Part shown: piece after piece, positions 46,597 through 58,340 of the stretch
Layout: every line of letters begins with the position of its first letter
Position numbering within the stretch: position 1 is the stretch's first letter
Assembly (NCBI RefSeq): GCF_024323335.1
Contig: NC_066580.1
Coordinates: forward strand, 254,424,977 to 254,488,976
Length of the DNA: 64,000 bases
Source: Lathyrus oleraceus
Lineage: Eukaryota > Streptophyta > Magnoliopsida > Fabales > Fabaceae
Direction: 5' to 3'
The notes under the pieces: generated by a model
The model's input: only the letters and a program-made list of their open reading frames with translations
Databases searched by the model: none
Told to the model about the DNA's origin: nothing
Program-made: the position numbers and the translations under genes

Positions 46597-48880
46597 GTTG
46601 GTTCCTAACCCCATTGAATACAATGATCCTTCTCCTTCTCCAAAATTTGAATTCCCTATGTTTGAAGCCGAGGAGGAAAGTGATGTAGAAGTGAGTGATG
46701 AATTATCTCGTCTTCTTGAGCAAGATGAAAAGACCATTCATCCGTTCAAAGAGCAGATTGAGTTAGTCAACATGGGTTCCGAGGATAATGTAAAGGAAGT
46801 CAAGATCGGATCTCGTCTGTGCTCAGATGTCAAGAAGGGGTTGATTGATCTTCTTCGAGAGTATTCAGATGTGTTTGCTTGGTCCTATCAAGACATGCCT
46901 GGTTTGGATTCTGAGATTGTGGAGCATAAATTGTCGTTGAAGCCAGAATGTCCACCAGTCAAGCAGAAGTTGAGAAGAACGCATCCTGATATGGCTGTGA
47001 AGATCAAAGAGGAAGTGCAAAAGCAGATTGATGCCGGTTTCCTTATAACCACTGAGTATCCGCAATGGGTAGCCAATATTGTGCATGTGCCAAAGAAAGA
47101 TGGAAAAGTTTGCATGTGTGTCGACTATAGAGACTTGAACAAAGCCAGTCTGAAAGATGTTTTCCCTCTGCCACACATTGATATGTTGGTAGACAATACT
47201 GCTAAATTCAAAGTCTTTTTGTTTATGGATGGATTTTCCAGATATAATCAGATCAAGATGGCATGCAAAGATATGGAGAAGACCATATTCATTACACCTT
47301 GGGGAACATTCTGTTATAGAGTGATGCCTTTCGGTTTGAAGAATGCTGGTGCAACTTACCAAAGAGCAATGACTACTCTTTTTCATGATATGATGCATAA
47401 AGAGAATGAAGTTTATGTCGATGACATGATTACCAAATCAATTAATGAAGAGGAACATGTTGAGCATTTGTTGAAGTTATTCCAGCATTTGAGGAAATAT
47501 AAACTCCGCCTGAATCCCAATAAGTGTACTTTTAGTGTTCGTTCTGGTAAGTGGTTGGGCTTTATTGTCAGTGAGAATGGTATTGAAGTTTATCCTGCCA
47601 AGGTCAAAGCAATACAAGAGACGTTTGCGCCCAAAACTAAGAAGCAAGTCAGAGGTTTTCTCGGTCGCTTGAATTATATCTCCATATTCATTTCCCACAT
47701 GACTGCCACATGTGCGCCTATATTCAAGCTTCTTCGGAAAGATCAGTCTTGTGATTGGACCAAAGACTGCCAGAAAGCTTTTGACAGTATCAAGGAATAT
47801 CTGCTTGAACCTCCAATTTTGTCTCCACCTGTTGAAGGAAGACCGTTGATCATGTATTTGGCTGTGCTTGAAGATAGTATGGGTTGTGTTCTTGGTCAGC
47901 AAGATGAGACTGGAAAGAAAGAATTTGCAATTTACTACCTTAGTAAGAAGTTCATCGACTGTGAGACTCGGTATTCTATGCTTGAGAAGACTTGTTACGC
48001 ATTGGCTTGGGCTGCTAAGCGTCTGCGCCAATATATGTTGAATCATACCATTTGGTTGATATCCAAAATGGATCCAATCAAGTATATATTTGAAAAGCCT
48101 ACTTTAACTGGGAGGATTTCCCGTTGGCAGATGTTGTTATCAGAGTATGATATCGAATACCGATCTCAGAAAGCGACCAAAGGTAGTATCTTGGCTCACC
48201 AACCAATTGAAGATTACCAGTCAGTGCAGTATGATTTTCCTGATAAAGAGATTTTGTACTTGAAAATGAAAGATTGTGATGAACCATTGCTTGAAGAAGG
48301 GCCAGAACCTGGTTCCCGTTGGGGCATGGTATTTGATGGAGATGTTAATCAATATGGAAATGGTATTGGCGCAGTGATCTTTACTCCTTAAGGAACGCAT
48401 CTACCGTTTACAGCTAGATTGACTTTCAACTGTACAAACAATATGGAAAAATATGAAGCTTGTATTATGGGGCTCGAAGAGGCCATGAATCTCAGAATCA
48501 AGGATTTGGATGTCTTTGGATATTCAGCTTTGGTTGTGAATCAGATCAAAGGTGAATGGGAGACAAATCAACCCGGTTTAATACCATATAGGGATTATGC
48601 AAGGAGGATTTCAACTTTCTTTACAAAGGTTGAGTTTCATCATATCCCTCGAGATGAAAACCGGATGGCAAATGCTCTTGCAACATTGGCGTCAATGATT
48701 GTGGTGAAATATTGGAATGAAGTTCCCAACTTGTCTGTGACGCGTCTTAATAGGCCAGCTCATGTGTTTGCTGTGAAAGAGATCAAAGACGAGAAGCTGT
48801 GGTATTATGACATCAAATGTTTCCTCCAAAGTCAGATTTACCCGCCTGGGGCATCTTTGAAGGATAAGAAGACTTTGAGA
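46597..48880 (+). pseudogene. Ogre A reverse transcriptase, RNase H and archaeal-type RNase H
   Basis: Frame open from the intron acceptor to TAA 48389 (where Gln is expected). RT has FAWSYQDMPGLDSEIVEH, VPKKDGKVCMCVDYRDLNKA, MDGFSRYNQIKM, FGLKNA and the intact box VYVDDMITKS (about 47410-47440). RNase H: KEFAIYYLSKKF, ETRYSMLEKTCYALAWAAKR; its C-terminal segment has lost four residues relative to C (GSILAHQ against GSVLADHLAHQ). The second RNase H begins MVFDGDVNQYGN (about 48330). Three positions that are acidic in C are changed: MEKYEA, FGYSALV and NRMANAL. Confidence 0.92.
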
Positions 48881-50046
48881 AGATTAGCCGGCAATTTCTA
48901 CTTGAATGGTGATATACTATACAAGAGAAACTTCGACATGGTTTTGCTAGATGCGTGGATAGACACGAAGCAGACTTGTTGATGACTGAATTGCATGAAG
49001 GTTCCTTTGGTACTCATTCCAATGGACATGCAATGGTAAAGAAAATGTTACGAGCAGGTTACTATTGGCTGACAATGGAATCTGACAGTTACAAATTTGT
49101 GAAGAAATGCCACAAGTGTCAAATTTATGCTGATAAGATTCATGTTCCTCCGACACTATTGAATGTTATTTCTTCCCCATGGCCTTTCTCCATGTGGGGA
49201 ATTGATATGATTGGGATGATTGATCCCAAAGCTTCGAATGGACATCGTTTAATTTTAGTGGCAATTGACTACTTCACAAAATGGGTTGAAGCGGCATCGT
49301 ATGCAAATGTAACCAAGCAAGTCATTGTAAGGTTTATCAATAATCAGATCATATGCCGTTATGGTGTGCCAAGCAAGATCATTACTGATAATGGATCGAA
49401 CTTGAATAACAATATGGTGGAAGCTCTTTGCAAAGATTTTAAGATTGCACATAATAATTCTTCTCCTTACAGACCTAAGATGAATGGGGCTGTTGAAGCT
49501 GCAAATAAGAACATTAAGAAGATTATTCAGAAGATGGTTGTCACGTATAAGAAATGGCATGAGATGCTCCCGTTTTCTTTACATGGGTATCGTACATCCG
49601 TCCACACTTCAACAGGGGCAACCCCTTTCTCTCTTGTATATGGTATGGAAGTAGTGCTCCCCGTAGAGGTTGAGTTTCCTTCATTGCGTGTGCTCATGGA
49701 AGCCAAGTTGACTGAGGATGAATGGTGTCAAACTATGTTTAACCAGTTGAATTTGATCGAAGAGAAGAGATTGACTTCCATGTGTCATGGTCAGTTATAT
49801 CAGCAGAGAATGAAGAAAGCTTTTGATAAGAAGGCCAGACCTCATGTGTTCAGAGAAGGTCACCTTATGCTCAAGAAGATCTTGTCGTTCAAACCAGATT
49901 CTATGGGAAAATGGACTCCTAATTATGAAGGCCCATATGTTGTTAAGAGAGCTTTTTCAGACGGTGCTTTGATTCTTACAACTATGGATGGTGAAGAGTT
50001 CACTCATCCTATGAACGCAGATGCAGTCAAGCAATACTTCGCCTAA
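48881..50046 (+). pseudogene. Ogre A integrase
   Basis: A 1-nt loss near 48950 separates it from the upstream frame; from 48955 it is open for 363 codons to TAA 50044. The zinc part is RHEADLLMTELHEG... HSNGH... CHKCQIY. The catalytic core keeps GIDMIG, TDNGSN and NGAVEAANKN, so the D, D, E residues are present. The C-terminal part has PNYEGPYVVKRAFSDGALIL and ends MNADAVKQYFA, with no chromodomain, as expected for Tat/Ogre. It is the best preserved domain of A. Confidence 0.93.
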
Positions 50047-52202
50047 AAAAGAAAAGAACAACTCGCTAAGTTGAAAACCCGAAAAGGCGACTTAGGTAAA
50101 AATGAGCGTCTTGGTGGATTGAAAACCTGAAAGGACGATCTAGGCAAAAATTAGAGACATAAAAACAGAAAAAAAAAATCCCGATCAGTTGAGTACCCCA
50201 CCTTGAGGAAACTTATGCAAAAATTAGGGATTATGGTAAGTAACTGTAGTCTGCTGACCGTCTAGTGTTGGAAATACTTTGTTGAGCACAAGGGTTGACA
50301 TCGATCCATCATCCTGGTGGCAGTCAAGAGCATAGCGGACATCAAAAGTTGGTAGAAGGATTAAGGATCATTTGTATTCAATGTAACCCTTTTCCATGTA
50401 AATTACCATTTTCAAATTTGTAAAAATCTATGGAGTCTTGTCATTTACAGACTACCATTCCATTAAATAAAGTTGAGCTTTTGTCCAATTATTTTTACTC
50501 TTATTTACTTCAGCCAATAGTTTAAATTTTATTATTATCATTTTGGAAATTTAAATTTTTTTAATCAAAATCATTTTTTTCTTAAAACATATAAAACAAG
50601 AAAATTTTCAAAGCAAATAAAAGGAACAACACTTCAAAGAGCAGCAAGTCCTTAAGTGCGAAACATCAGAGGTTCCCCAAGCAGTTAACCCTTAAGGTAT
50701 CCCTAGTTGTTCGTGTTGATTTGGTTCCCCTGCGGAGTGTTTGTCCCCTAGAAGAGTTCCGATCCTTTTCCCCAACTGAGTTGGTTGATTCAGTGCCTTG
50801 CGGCGTGTCTTTTCCCCGATAGTGTTTATGTGTTCCCTAACGGTGTTCGTGTTTCTTCAGCAGGGTTGATCTTTGGCAGAGTAAGATGTTTTCTCCAGTA
50901 GATCGCATTGGTTTCCCCACCAGTCACCATCTAACTCGCTCCCAGTCATAGTTTCCTCCTGGTTTTTGAGCAGATGTTTTGTGTTTATCTTCTGTATGAT
51001 TGTCTCCCATTTAATATGGTGTTGACCTAAAATTCCCTCCAGACTCGACAACTTCTCCTCTCCTCAGCAGATCTCCTCCCTCGGCTATATTTGAGCCTTT
51101 GGTTTGTTGATTTCTCTGTTCTCCAGTAGTTGTCTCTCTCTTTGTGGATTGACTGAGGATTGTACCGATGATTCAAATTCTTTGTGACACCTTTGTATCC
51201 TTTGTAATCGTTTTGTCAACATAATCATCATATATACATATACATATACATTCATATAACTTCATAAATGCATATTTTCCCCATTATATTTGATTGATTT
51301 GTCGATTTGAGATTCTCATTCTCTGTTATGGAAGTACTTTATCCCCATACGAGTTCGGTGTCCGTCCTCCCTCAATAGTAGAGTGTCAGCCCCTTAGGAA
51401 GAAAGACTTTAACCTTTCTCCTCTTCCCCAGTGAGTTGTTTCCTCGTGGATGATTATCATTTCATTTTCCTTCCCAGTTGACTATCTGGATGGAATCACT
51501 CCCCTTGATTTATGTCCTCATTGGGTTGAGTCTTGATTGACTGTTTCTTTGTAGCTCTTACCTAGATAGATGCTTTGAGTCTCCTAAGAGCTTATTACCT
51601 AGTAACTGGTAATATTCTTCTTAGTTTGCAGTTTGTTACCTCTTGCCCAATACCTGGCAAAAGTACCCCTGCTTTCCCAGCAGTAGAGTTCCCAGTGAAT
51701 TCATTTGTTTCTGATTCCCCAGGAAGTATATCCTTGATATGTTCACCCTAACCGATGACAAATATCTTTCTCTCCCCTACCTGAGTCTACCCTTGATATG
51801 TTCATCTTAACCAATGACGGATATTCTCATTTGTGGTATTCTACCCAGTAAAAAGGTAGTTGTAATCCCTATTGTGTTCCCCAGAGAGTTAATCCTTGAT
51901 ATGCTCATCCTAACGGGTGATGGATTTTCTCTTCGATGGTATTCTACCTAGTAACCTGTAGTTTTAAACCCTACTTTTTCCCGCAGAGTCTATCCTTGAT
52001 ATGTTCATCCTAACCGGTGACGGATTTTCTCTTTGATGGTATTCTATCCAGTAACTGATAGATGTAATTCCTATTTTCTCCCCTCACAGAGTTTATCCTT
52101 GATATGTTCATCCTAACCGGTGACAGATTTTCCCTTTGATGGTCTTTTATCCAGCATTCGATAGATGTAATTCATACTTTTTGTTCAGTTGGTTTACCCT
52201 TT
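50047..52202 (+). other. 3' untranslated region of Ogre A, interrupted by Ogre B
   Basis: 2.16 kb after integrase with no ORF of note. Early part has GAAAAGGCGACTTAGG and GAAAGGACGATCTAGG, an imperfect repeat. 50650-51700 is rich in TTCCCC-type motifs followed by AGTT-like steps. A 102-bp tandem array occupies its end. No polypurine tract is seen before 52203, so the true 3' end and 3' LTR of A lie elsewhere. Confidence 0.8.
51725..52202 (+). repeat. 102-bp tandem array in the Ogre A 3' UTR
   Basis: Units marked by ATCCTTGATATGTTCATCCT (variants) at about 51728, 51788, 51890, 51991 and 52093: periods 60, 102, 101 and 102. A sixth unit starts in phase at about 52195 (TTACCCTT) and is cut off at 52202 by LTR B. 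Confidence 0.92.
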
Positions 52203-53331
52203 TGTAAGACCCCAATTTTGTCCCTAAGATCCCTCATGGCATCATATCATATCATTGCATAGCCTCAAGGATCATGGTGCACCTTGCTTCCTTCCCTGTG
52301 GGTAGGTTATCTTTTTGAGAGTGATTCTTGATCACCAAGCATTGTTTTCATTGTCTATCATTGCTTTTCTTTCTATTTACTAACCAAAAAGTACAAAAAT
52401 ATGTCATCTAACCTTTGCCTTGCAGATGAAGCAATCACAGGTCAAAGCAGTCAAAGGCAGTCATTGAGCAACAGATGGTGGTCATTCTTGAGATTTGATC
52501 CCCACAATCATTCATAAGAGTTCATATGAGCTATGATGTTATTTTGAAGCAAAATCCCAAGTGGTAGAGGCTTGAATTTCATCAGAACATTCCCCAGTCA
52601 TCTTAACACCTAGAAAGTCAACTGCAAAGTCAACTGTGGATTTGGAGGTGGGAAGTGACTAGAAATACTTCATTCATGTTCAAACAAGTCTCATTTGACA
52701 TTTCAAACACTCACATTGATGAATTTGAGGTCCAGTCAAAAATTTCCAAAAATAGCAAGTGACCTATAATTTGAACTTTCCAAAAATGGAAAGATTTTGG
52801 ACCAACTTCAACTCAATATTACATTATCAAAAAAGCTTCAAATGAAATTTTGTTGAACATTAAAGTTGTAGATCTTTCTCTCCCATTTCCAAAAAGTCCA
52901 AGATCATCAATTTCTCATGTGTGGTTAAGGAGATATGATCAAATCATGGCAAAGAGTGCATGGAACATCAAATGGACATAACTTTTCAACCAAAGCTCCA
53001 AAATGGGTGGTTATTTTTGCAATTTTCTCTTCTTGACCTCTAATTTCCAAATCATGCATCACATTACATGAATTATCATCACATGATCACTTGTTAATTC
53101 ATTGGCTTTTTGGAGGGAAATCTCAAAATTCAAATTTGGTACATTGTTTGAACATTTTGCCATCACCATTGGTTTTAAAATTGGATTTTAACTAAAATTG
53201 AAGGGAATTCATGCACTGTTCACACATGCACTCCATGCATAAGGTGAAAAACCATTTTTGCACATAAACCTCATTTTGGTTAATCTCACTTAGCATTTGG
53301 TTTAAACATGATTAGAGAATAATTAGCATGG

Positions 53332-53341
53332 CATATATAAA
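53332..53341 (+). promoter_or_regulatory. TATA box of the Ogre B LTR
   Basis: CATATATAAA 1.13 kb into the LTR, the same context as the minus-strand box of LTR G. Confidence 0.55.
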
Positions 53342-55924
53342 GAAAAACCTAACTGTGTTCAGGGGATGAGAATTCATTTTTCAGATCTAGATCCAAATTC
53401 TTGAAACTTTTCTCTCAAACTTTTTTGCAATTTCTTCAAACAAAAGCATATTCCATTGCTTGATTCTTGATCATGAAGTGTTGTTGAGCAAGTTTGGACG
53501 TGGAACCAAGAGAAACAGTGCCATATTGAAGCATACACAAAGCTTGAAGCATCCATGGTGATTCCAAATTTTGGTGGATTCGTGCACAATTGAGCCTCAA
53601 TCTCTACTTCAATCATCCATACAAGCATCATAGAGAAACTTTTGATCATTTCAAGCCTTGAATCAAGCCAATTCCAGCTTCTGCACTTCAAGAGGTTACA
53701 AATCGAATCTCCTAATTTAGAAATCTATTGTGATATTGTTGTAGATCTTGTTGTCCTGGTTATGCTGAGCTTTGAATCGTGTAATTTCATGCAATATTAA
53801 CTGAGTTAGGTTGAATTAAAGTTTCATGTATGAGATTTCATGTGCTCGATTCTCTTTGTATGTGTTGATTCATGCTTAATTCATGCTGGATTTGTGATCT
53901 ATGATGAAAGACCTACATGATGATGTCTTTAATTTGGATTTCTGGAGAAAATGTTCTTGATGCATGATGAACATTCACTCTCTTCTTCGCGAGGAAGAAG
54001 ATGAAGATCCACCTTTGGCCACGGTTTTGATCTGTTTGGAAACAGATTTCTGCATGTGCATGTGTTAGCTTAGGGCACGTTCCTGATTGGTCCATGTATT
54101 CGTTTTGCTGGCATGTTGATTGGATCACGTTGGTTAGACCGCGACACGCAAGCGCTGACCAAGCCATGTCAATAAATGAAACGCTGCGTTTCATCTTTGG
54201 CGCGTTTCACAATTCAAACTCGTACCGAGTTCGATCCTTGGCAGTGCACTTATTTCAAATGCTTCTCACTTTTATCACTTTCCCTCCATATTTCCATACC
54301 ATGCTTCATGTGTTTTTTATTTTTCTCATCTTAGAAAATTCATATCAATTTGAATATTGATCCAAAAATTACCAGGTTTTTTGCATTATGATCTTTATTC
54401 TCTATAGTTTTTTATCATCATAATTTTTCAAGTTGTGCTTGGCTGAATAATTTTTTGTGCTAGAATGATTGAACATGTGTCCTTATTTGACCTTTCCTTG
54501 GTTATCATTTTGTGAAATGCTTGTTTCTTATCCAATGAATATGAAAGTTTGCATGCTATAACTAGACATATTGCTTGACATTTTGGTTTTGATTTGGCAT
54601 TTTTATCAATTACCAATTCTGTTTTATGATTGTGCTAAGTTGGTGTGACAATTTGTGTCACACCTTTTGATGTTCAACTTGTATGATGTGTTTGCCATGC
54701 CAAATGATGTCCTATGCCTCTAATTTTTTGTGTGATGCATATTATGAATGTTTTGATTGATCATGAATTTTGTTGGAATTATTTGAATCATTTCCGATAT
54801 AATTGAGATTTTTCATTCTAGTTGACCACATTTGAGCTTTAAAATTGCCTTGAACTTCAATTGATCATGAAATGCTTTTGGTTAATGATATTGATGTGAG
54901 ACATTTTGGAATGTGTCAAGACGTGATTGAAGTTGATTCATGTTAAATTTCAAGTTCGGTTTTGGACTTTTTCTCCATCTTTGACCCTAGGCTTTGACCT
55001 AGTGGTTTGTTGCTTATCTTTGAGCTTTGATTTCAGGTTGAACATCCAAGTTCCATAGTTGTTGATGCTTCCTCACTTGAGCATTGATGTTTGCCTTTGA
55101 TTACTAATCTTTGTGTGTTTTGTAGGTTGATGTTAACTCATTTGAGTTTGACTTTTGGCTTGCACATTTTGTACATTGGGATTGTTTGTTGCTTATTGAC
55201 TGTTGTTTGATTGTCTGAGTATTGTACTGATTTGTTTAGTGTTTCCACAGGTACATAAGTTGGTTTAAGTTCATTGTGAACTTTGCTTTGCTTGGTTGCT
55301 TAACCACTTAGGTATAACCTCTAATCTTCATGTAGTCTGGAAGACCTGTCCTGTTATGTGGGCAGGCACCTGTCTGAAGTCCTTCTTAAGAGGCAATGCT
55401 TGTGATTGTTTATTTTTTGTGCCAAGCAGGAAAAGTCCTCTTATGAGGCAATTGGCAGATAAAAGAGATGTGTAATCCATCTCCTGCTACTCAGTGTGTC
55501 ATTCACCTTGCTCACACAATACGTTGATGCATTGTGAATAATAACCCAAGATCTTATAGAGTCAATCATTTGTGGAGAAGAGTTCCTACTTTCTGAACTC
55601 CCACACCTTCTATTGTTTAAAAGCTCTCCTAGGCCAGGGATAAGAGCTATGAGGCACACCCCTCATCTCCCTTTCATCTGCTTCACCCTAACTCTCAATG
55701 TTAGGGTTAAGAGCACAAAATACCCTATTCCAGTTGGCTGAAAAGCCTAACCATGCTTGAGCCTAATTGATTGTATATAGTGTGTGCTAATTGATTTGTC
55801 TGTTTGCTTACTTGATTCATCTATGCATATTTGTTTATGTGTGCCTCTGTGCATTTATCATCATTAATTGTACATCATTTCATGATCATTATTCATATCC
55901 TTGTGACATCTTTGTTTGTCCATT

Positions 55925-56310
55925 GAGGAATCAATTGTAAGTCCATTTATTGGCAGTTGTTTCCTATGATCTGGAAGGAGTTGGGACTAAGACCATTGAT
56001 TGGCATCCTTTTTCCTTAGAGTCGAGTGTAAGACCATTTATTGGCAACTGGTTTCCTCTTGCTTATTGCATTTGTTTTGCTTGTTGTATGTGAGGAGTCA
56101 ATTGTAAGTCCATTTATTGGCATTTATTTCCTAGGATCATTCCTTGGAGATTGGTATAAGTCCAGTTGATTGGCATCTGGTATCCATGTTTCATTTTGTT
56201 TTGTGAGACTAGTATAAGTCCATTGATTGGCATCTGGTATCCATGTTTCATTTTGTTTTAGGAGATTGGTGTAAGTCCATTGATTGGCATCCGGTATCCA
56301 TTTGCTTTGG
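55925..56310 (+). repeat. Degenerate tandem array within LTR B
   Basis: About seven units with core TAAGTCCATTGATTGGCATC followed by a TTTCC or ATCC end, at about 55937, 55990, 56025, 56100, 56150, 56210 and 56266. The last three are nearly identical with a period of about 60 bp; earlier ones are diverged. Confidence 0.85.
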
Positions 56311-57322
56311 GCCTCTGTTATTTGCTTGCTTCCTATTCCAAAGGAATCACTTGGATCATCTACATATGATCTCAAGAGGTGAACACCTAAGAAGTTTTAC
56401 TTCCTCACCCTCCCACCTTTTGTTTCTTTAAACCTCCATTTGCATGTTAACTCAAACTTAAAACTATTGTGCAAACATTTTCATTTATTTTCAAATTAGA
56501 AACCTAGGCCTTAAGCCTTTGATTTTCAAACTTCATTTTCATAATACTTCTTTTGAATTGAATTCTAATCATACTTTGACCATCTTTTGTGAATAAATTC
56601 TAATTGGTTAATTTCACTCATTCAATTGTTTTGTGGCTCAAGTCCACTTTCTTGATAAGTTTTCATACATTAGCCATATGTTTGATTTATCCTAGTTGGT
56701 TGATGTTAATCTCACCTTTTGTCCTTAGTGATTGAATTGTAAGACTTCCTTGCTTATTATAGGGTTAACCCCTCACTAGCAAGTTGAAGCTTTTCTCACA
56801 TGGTGGACTTGTTGTTTGTATAGGTTGAGTTTTCTCCTGTGGATAACGAAAGACCTTAGGGATTTTGTTTTAAAATGAACCCACTCATATTTTGGAAATC
56901 TTTTAGCCGAACTACGGCGTTTTGATCCTTACCTTCCATGGAAAGGTACGTAGGCAACGGGTTCATCCGTTCAAACACAAAAATAATAACTTGTATATTC
57001 TTTTCTCATCCCTTCGATCATGTTTGCACAATAAATATTTCATAAACAAATAAAATTTTGTACAACAAGTTGTGAAAAGGGCTCCCTAGGAGTACCTAGG
57101 ACGTTTTGGGTGCCTAACAACTTTCCATTGCGTAATTAACCCCTTACCCAGATCTCTGATCTTTTCATTAGTTTTCTATGTGTAAAACTTCTTAGGCTTT
57201 TGTTCGCTTTTTAGCCATTCCTTTGGATAAATAAAAGAGCGGTGGCGACTCGATTCTTTGTATGCTTTGCTTTTGATTTAATCAATAAATCATAAAGTGA
57301 CGAATACACCGCTACAGAAAAG

Positions 57323-57340
57323 TGGCGACTCTGCTGGGGA
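57323..57340 (+). promoter_or_regulatory. Primer-binding site of Ogre B
   Basis: TGGCGACTCTGCTGGGGA, six nucleotides after the LTR end; identical to that of remnant D. Confidence 0.9.
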
Positions 57341-58340
57341 TCGTAAAAATCCTTGGTGGTTTTGCCTACTTTTCACCCTTGTTGTATGATATTGTTTATT
57401 TGTTATATGACATTTTTTTGTACAATTTGGGATGACTGTATTGATTGTAATGTTTGAATTGCTTGATATACAATTGTTGTTTGCTTGGTGATCTCTGTGA
57501 GATGAGTTCTATACCCGAACTCGAGTGCACCTTAGGATAAGAGAATGGCATAGTCTTGTCAACTTGTGTGGAGTATTCCTTAGCAAGTTGACTTGCCAGT
57601 CCATTCACTTGGTGGAGGTCATGTTGAATTAATAATGTCACACAAGTTATTTGTGGTTAGGCATTATTCTTTCAATCATGTGCCTTAGAAGCCAAGGACC
57701 TTAGTTTACCAAGCCCATCTTGGCCTATTGTTAGGACGTAGTGCGGAAGTCGTTCAGATGTAAGATCTAATGCGATTGTTACGCGATACTACACTCATAA
57801 GAGTCTCTCTTGAGAATATTTTTGGAATACGAGTATTCGTTCCTCCGATAATATTCGAAAGATGGGATGATGACTATGGGAACCTCTGGTAGAACATGTT
57901 CGGCAGGTTGAAACCCTAGTACACTCCCTTTGGGTGGTTCTTAACCGAGACTCCATGCTCGTGACTCTCAACAAACCTGTGATTCATGGTTGAGTCGTTC
58001 AGACACCCTTAATATCAATGGAACTTGGGTGTCGATAAGGTGTAAACCATAATCCACCAAAATGGATGATTGATATTAAGGATGATTGAGCCGGTTCATG
58101 TATTGTTAATATCAATGGAACTTGGGTGTCGATAAGGTGTAAACCATAATCCGCCAAAATGGATGATTGATATTAAGGATACTATGGGCTTTCCCATGAC
58201 CTTTGTCTGGTGTGTTTTGCTTGATACTTGAGTGTGATTGCTGCATTCATGCATTCATGCATTCACCTGCATTCATGTCATCAGAAAAATCAGAAAATTT
58301 TCAAGGAACTAAAAAGGGTTTATTTGCAAAATTTTCAGAC
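57341..58340 (+). other. Untranslated leader of Ogre B
   Basis: 1.0 kb with no conserved ORF. It is longer than the A leader mainly because a segment of about 95 bp is duplicated (58008-58080 and 58106-58176 plus flanks). Confidence 0.8.
58008..58176 (+). repeat. Duplicated leader unit, each with a long inverted repeat
   Basis: Copy 1: CTTAATATCAAT (58008-58019) and ATTGATATTAAG (58069-58080) enclose 49 nt. Copy 2: TTAATATCAAT (58106) and ATTGATATTAA (58166-58176). The enclosed sequence is nearly identical. Element A has one copy at 41029-41105. Confidence 0.9.

Larger units (their letters stand above)
52203..57316 (+). mobile_element. 5' LTR of Ogre B (5114 bp)
   Basis: Starts TGTAAGACCCCAATTTTGTC and ends TACACCGCTACA before the PBS. 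It is the same general type as the A LTR but clearly diverged from it along its length, so it is not the 3' LTR of A. Landmarks: TATA-like CATATATAAA at 53332, GGTACGTAGGCA at 56946, CTCCCTAGGAGTACC near 57083, TGGCGACTCG at 57243. Its first 2.7 kb is an inverted copy of LTR G (1-2750). An internal tandem array is listed separately. No gene is visible; short ORFs inside are not conserved. Confidence 0.93.

Noticed and set aside
50168..50180. Poly(A) tail of a retroposed transcript
   Set aside because: A short A run inside the Ogre A 3' UTR, with no target duplication or processed gene nearby.
52203..57316. Treating this LTR as the 3' LTR of Ogre A, so that A would be complete
   Set aside because: It differs from the A LTR along its whole length, no polypurine tract precedes it, it interrupts a tandem array in phase, and it is followed by a PBS and a new ORF1.
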